From Lysinibacillus sp. OF-1 (GTDB taxonomy: Bacteria; Bacillota; Bacilli; Bacillales_A; Planococcaceae): a DNA stretch of 64,000 nt. The translations under genes were made by a program, and so were the position numbers. Location of the stretch: contig NZ_CP102798.1 in assembly GCF_028356935.1 (NCBI RefSeq), positions 2,108,001 to 2,172,000 of the forward strand, written 5' to 3'. Below, one piece after another: positions 63,427 through 64,000 of the stretch (the stretch's first letter is position 1; every line of letters begins with the position of its first letter). Below the pieces are notes generated by a model that was given only the letters and a program-made list of their open reading frames with translations, did not search any database and was not told the origin of the DNA.

Positions 63427-64000
63427 AAAAGAAAAAAATAGCGATCATTATTCTCTTATTTTTTATTTTGTTAACGAGCACACGCATATTGTGGTTGCAT
63501 TTATTTACTCAGCCAGACCAACCCTACGCAGAAAAAGGACAAATCGATGTACGGGATTTTGATTTTCAACAGAATGCTTTGACGCTGGATGGTGAATGGG
63601 CATTTTATTCTTCTCACTGGTTGATGGATAGTAATCAACCACCTTTCCCCCGCACGTACATACAGGTTCCAGATGGTTGGGATCAAATTTTTCAAGAAGG
63701 TAAGCTGACGCCATATGGCTATGGCTCCTATCATTTGAAAATACAGGTTAATCCAGAAGAAACAAAAACATTTAGCATAAGGGTGCCTAGCATTCGTAGT
63801 GCAGCAGAAATATATGTAAATGATCGTTTAGTTGCGAAGGCTGGTGAGCTAGGTGAAAATCGAGCGCAAACGATGGCCAAAAATGTTCCATTTACAGCTT
63901 CTTTTGACACAAAGGGCCAAAGTGAAATCGACATTGTTGTGCAAGTGGCTAACTTTCAAGATCCTCGTAATGGGGGAATTGTGCGGTCTATAAAATTTGG
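63423..64000 (+). CDS. 7TM-DISM-like sensor protein, N-terminus (partial)
   Basis: The frame runs off the right edge. It starts MKKKKIAIIILLFFILLTS (membrane anchor at 5-24), then an extracytoplasmic domain with LDGEWAFYSSHWL, QVPDGWDQIF and GYGSYHLKIQV, like the galactose-binding-type ligand domain that precedes seven membrane segments in 7TMR-DISM sensors (often joined to a GGDEF or histidine kinase output). The output domain is outside the window. Confidence in the family is moderate. Confidence 0.7.
   Translation, partial: MKKKKIAIIILLFFILLTSTRILWLHLFTQPDQPYAEKGQIDVRDFDFQQNALTLDGEWAFYSSHWLMDSNQPPFPRTYIQVPDGWDQIFQEGKLTPYGYGSYHLKIQVNPEETKTFSIRVPSIRSAAEIYVNDRLVAKAGELGENRAQTMAKNVPFTASFDTKGQSEIDIVVQVANFQDPRNGGIVRSIKF

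Overview
The window reads as chromosomal DNA of a low-GC, spore-forming, motile Firmicute of the Lysinibacillus type (Bacillaceae/Planococcaceae). Indicators are A+T-rich genes with strong AGGAGG ribosome sites, a Spo0E-family phosphatase, a GerAC germination lipoprotein, methyl-accepting chemotaxis proteins, a threonine T-box, two cobalamin riboswitches, and a stretch whose order resembles Bacillus subtilis yplQ/ypmR/ypmS/msrA/msrB. No rRNA or tRNA gene was seen. Species assignment is inference.

Layout. 0-8 kb: end of an unknown gene, a small lipoprotein set, T-box-controlled thrS with a hairpin repeat between leader and gene, an unlisted Spo0E-like gene, an SMI1/KNR4 protein, two overlapping acetyltransferases and a methyltransferase. 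8-21 kb: a solitary CcsB/ResC cytochrome c assembly protein, a cold-shock gene, a ComP-like kinase/regulator pair divergent from a membrane protein, thyA, an Rrf2 repressor and NAD(P)H-binding protein sharing a palindromic operator, aspA and a chemotaxis receptor. 21-31 kb: a patchy zone with two decayed genes, NUDIX, two B12 riboswitches (one before unknown genes, one before a BtuF-like lipoprotein and a siroheme/Fe-S-like protein), a divergent TetM/EF-G-type GTPase and an S9 peptidase. 31-43 kb: RNA methyltransferase, esterase, dfrA, HIT protein, hemolysin III/PAQR protein, DegV, ypmR-ypmS-msrA-msrB, chemotaxis receptor, YozE-like protein, deoD. 43-58 kb: small membrane proteins, a Cys-rich YVTN beta-propeller, an iron uptake pair (AraC/binding-protein fusion and Fur-boxed lipoprotein), beta-lactamase-fold hydrolase, GerAC orphan, PhzF protein and a MATE exporter operon behind a 21-bp palindrome. 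58-64 kb: gene remnants including a flagellin tail, a secreted matrixin-type protease with two unknown exported proteins, an IS3-family element, and the start of a 7TM-DISM-like sensor.

The most unusual signals are non-coding. First, several arrays share a 21-bp period (24.4, 39.3, 36.3 and 9.8 kb, with a weak fifth trace at 22.2 kb); three of them lie between convergent genes, and one has an exact 42-bp repeat while another has a 124-bp higher-order repeat. Second, a ~125-nt sequence ending in a terminator is present twice, at 55.4 and 58.2 kb, and looks like a small-RNA family. Third, palindromic operators mark the Rrf2, ComP-like, MATE and DegV/PAQR loci. I see no CRISPR array, prophage or canonical defence island.
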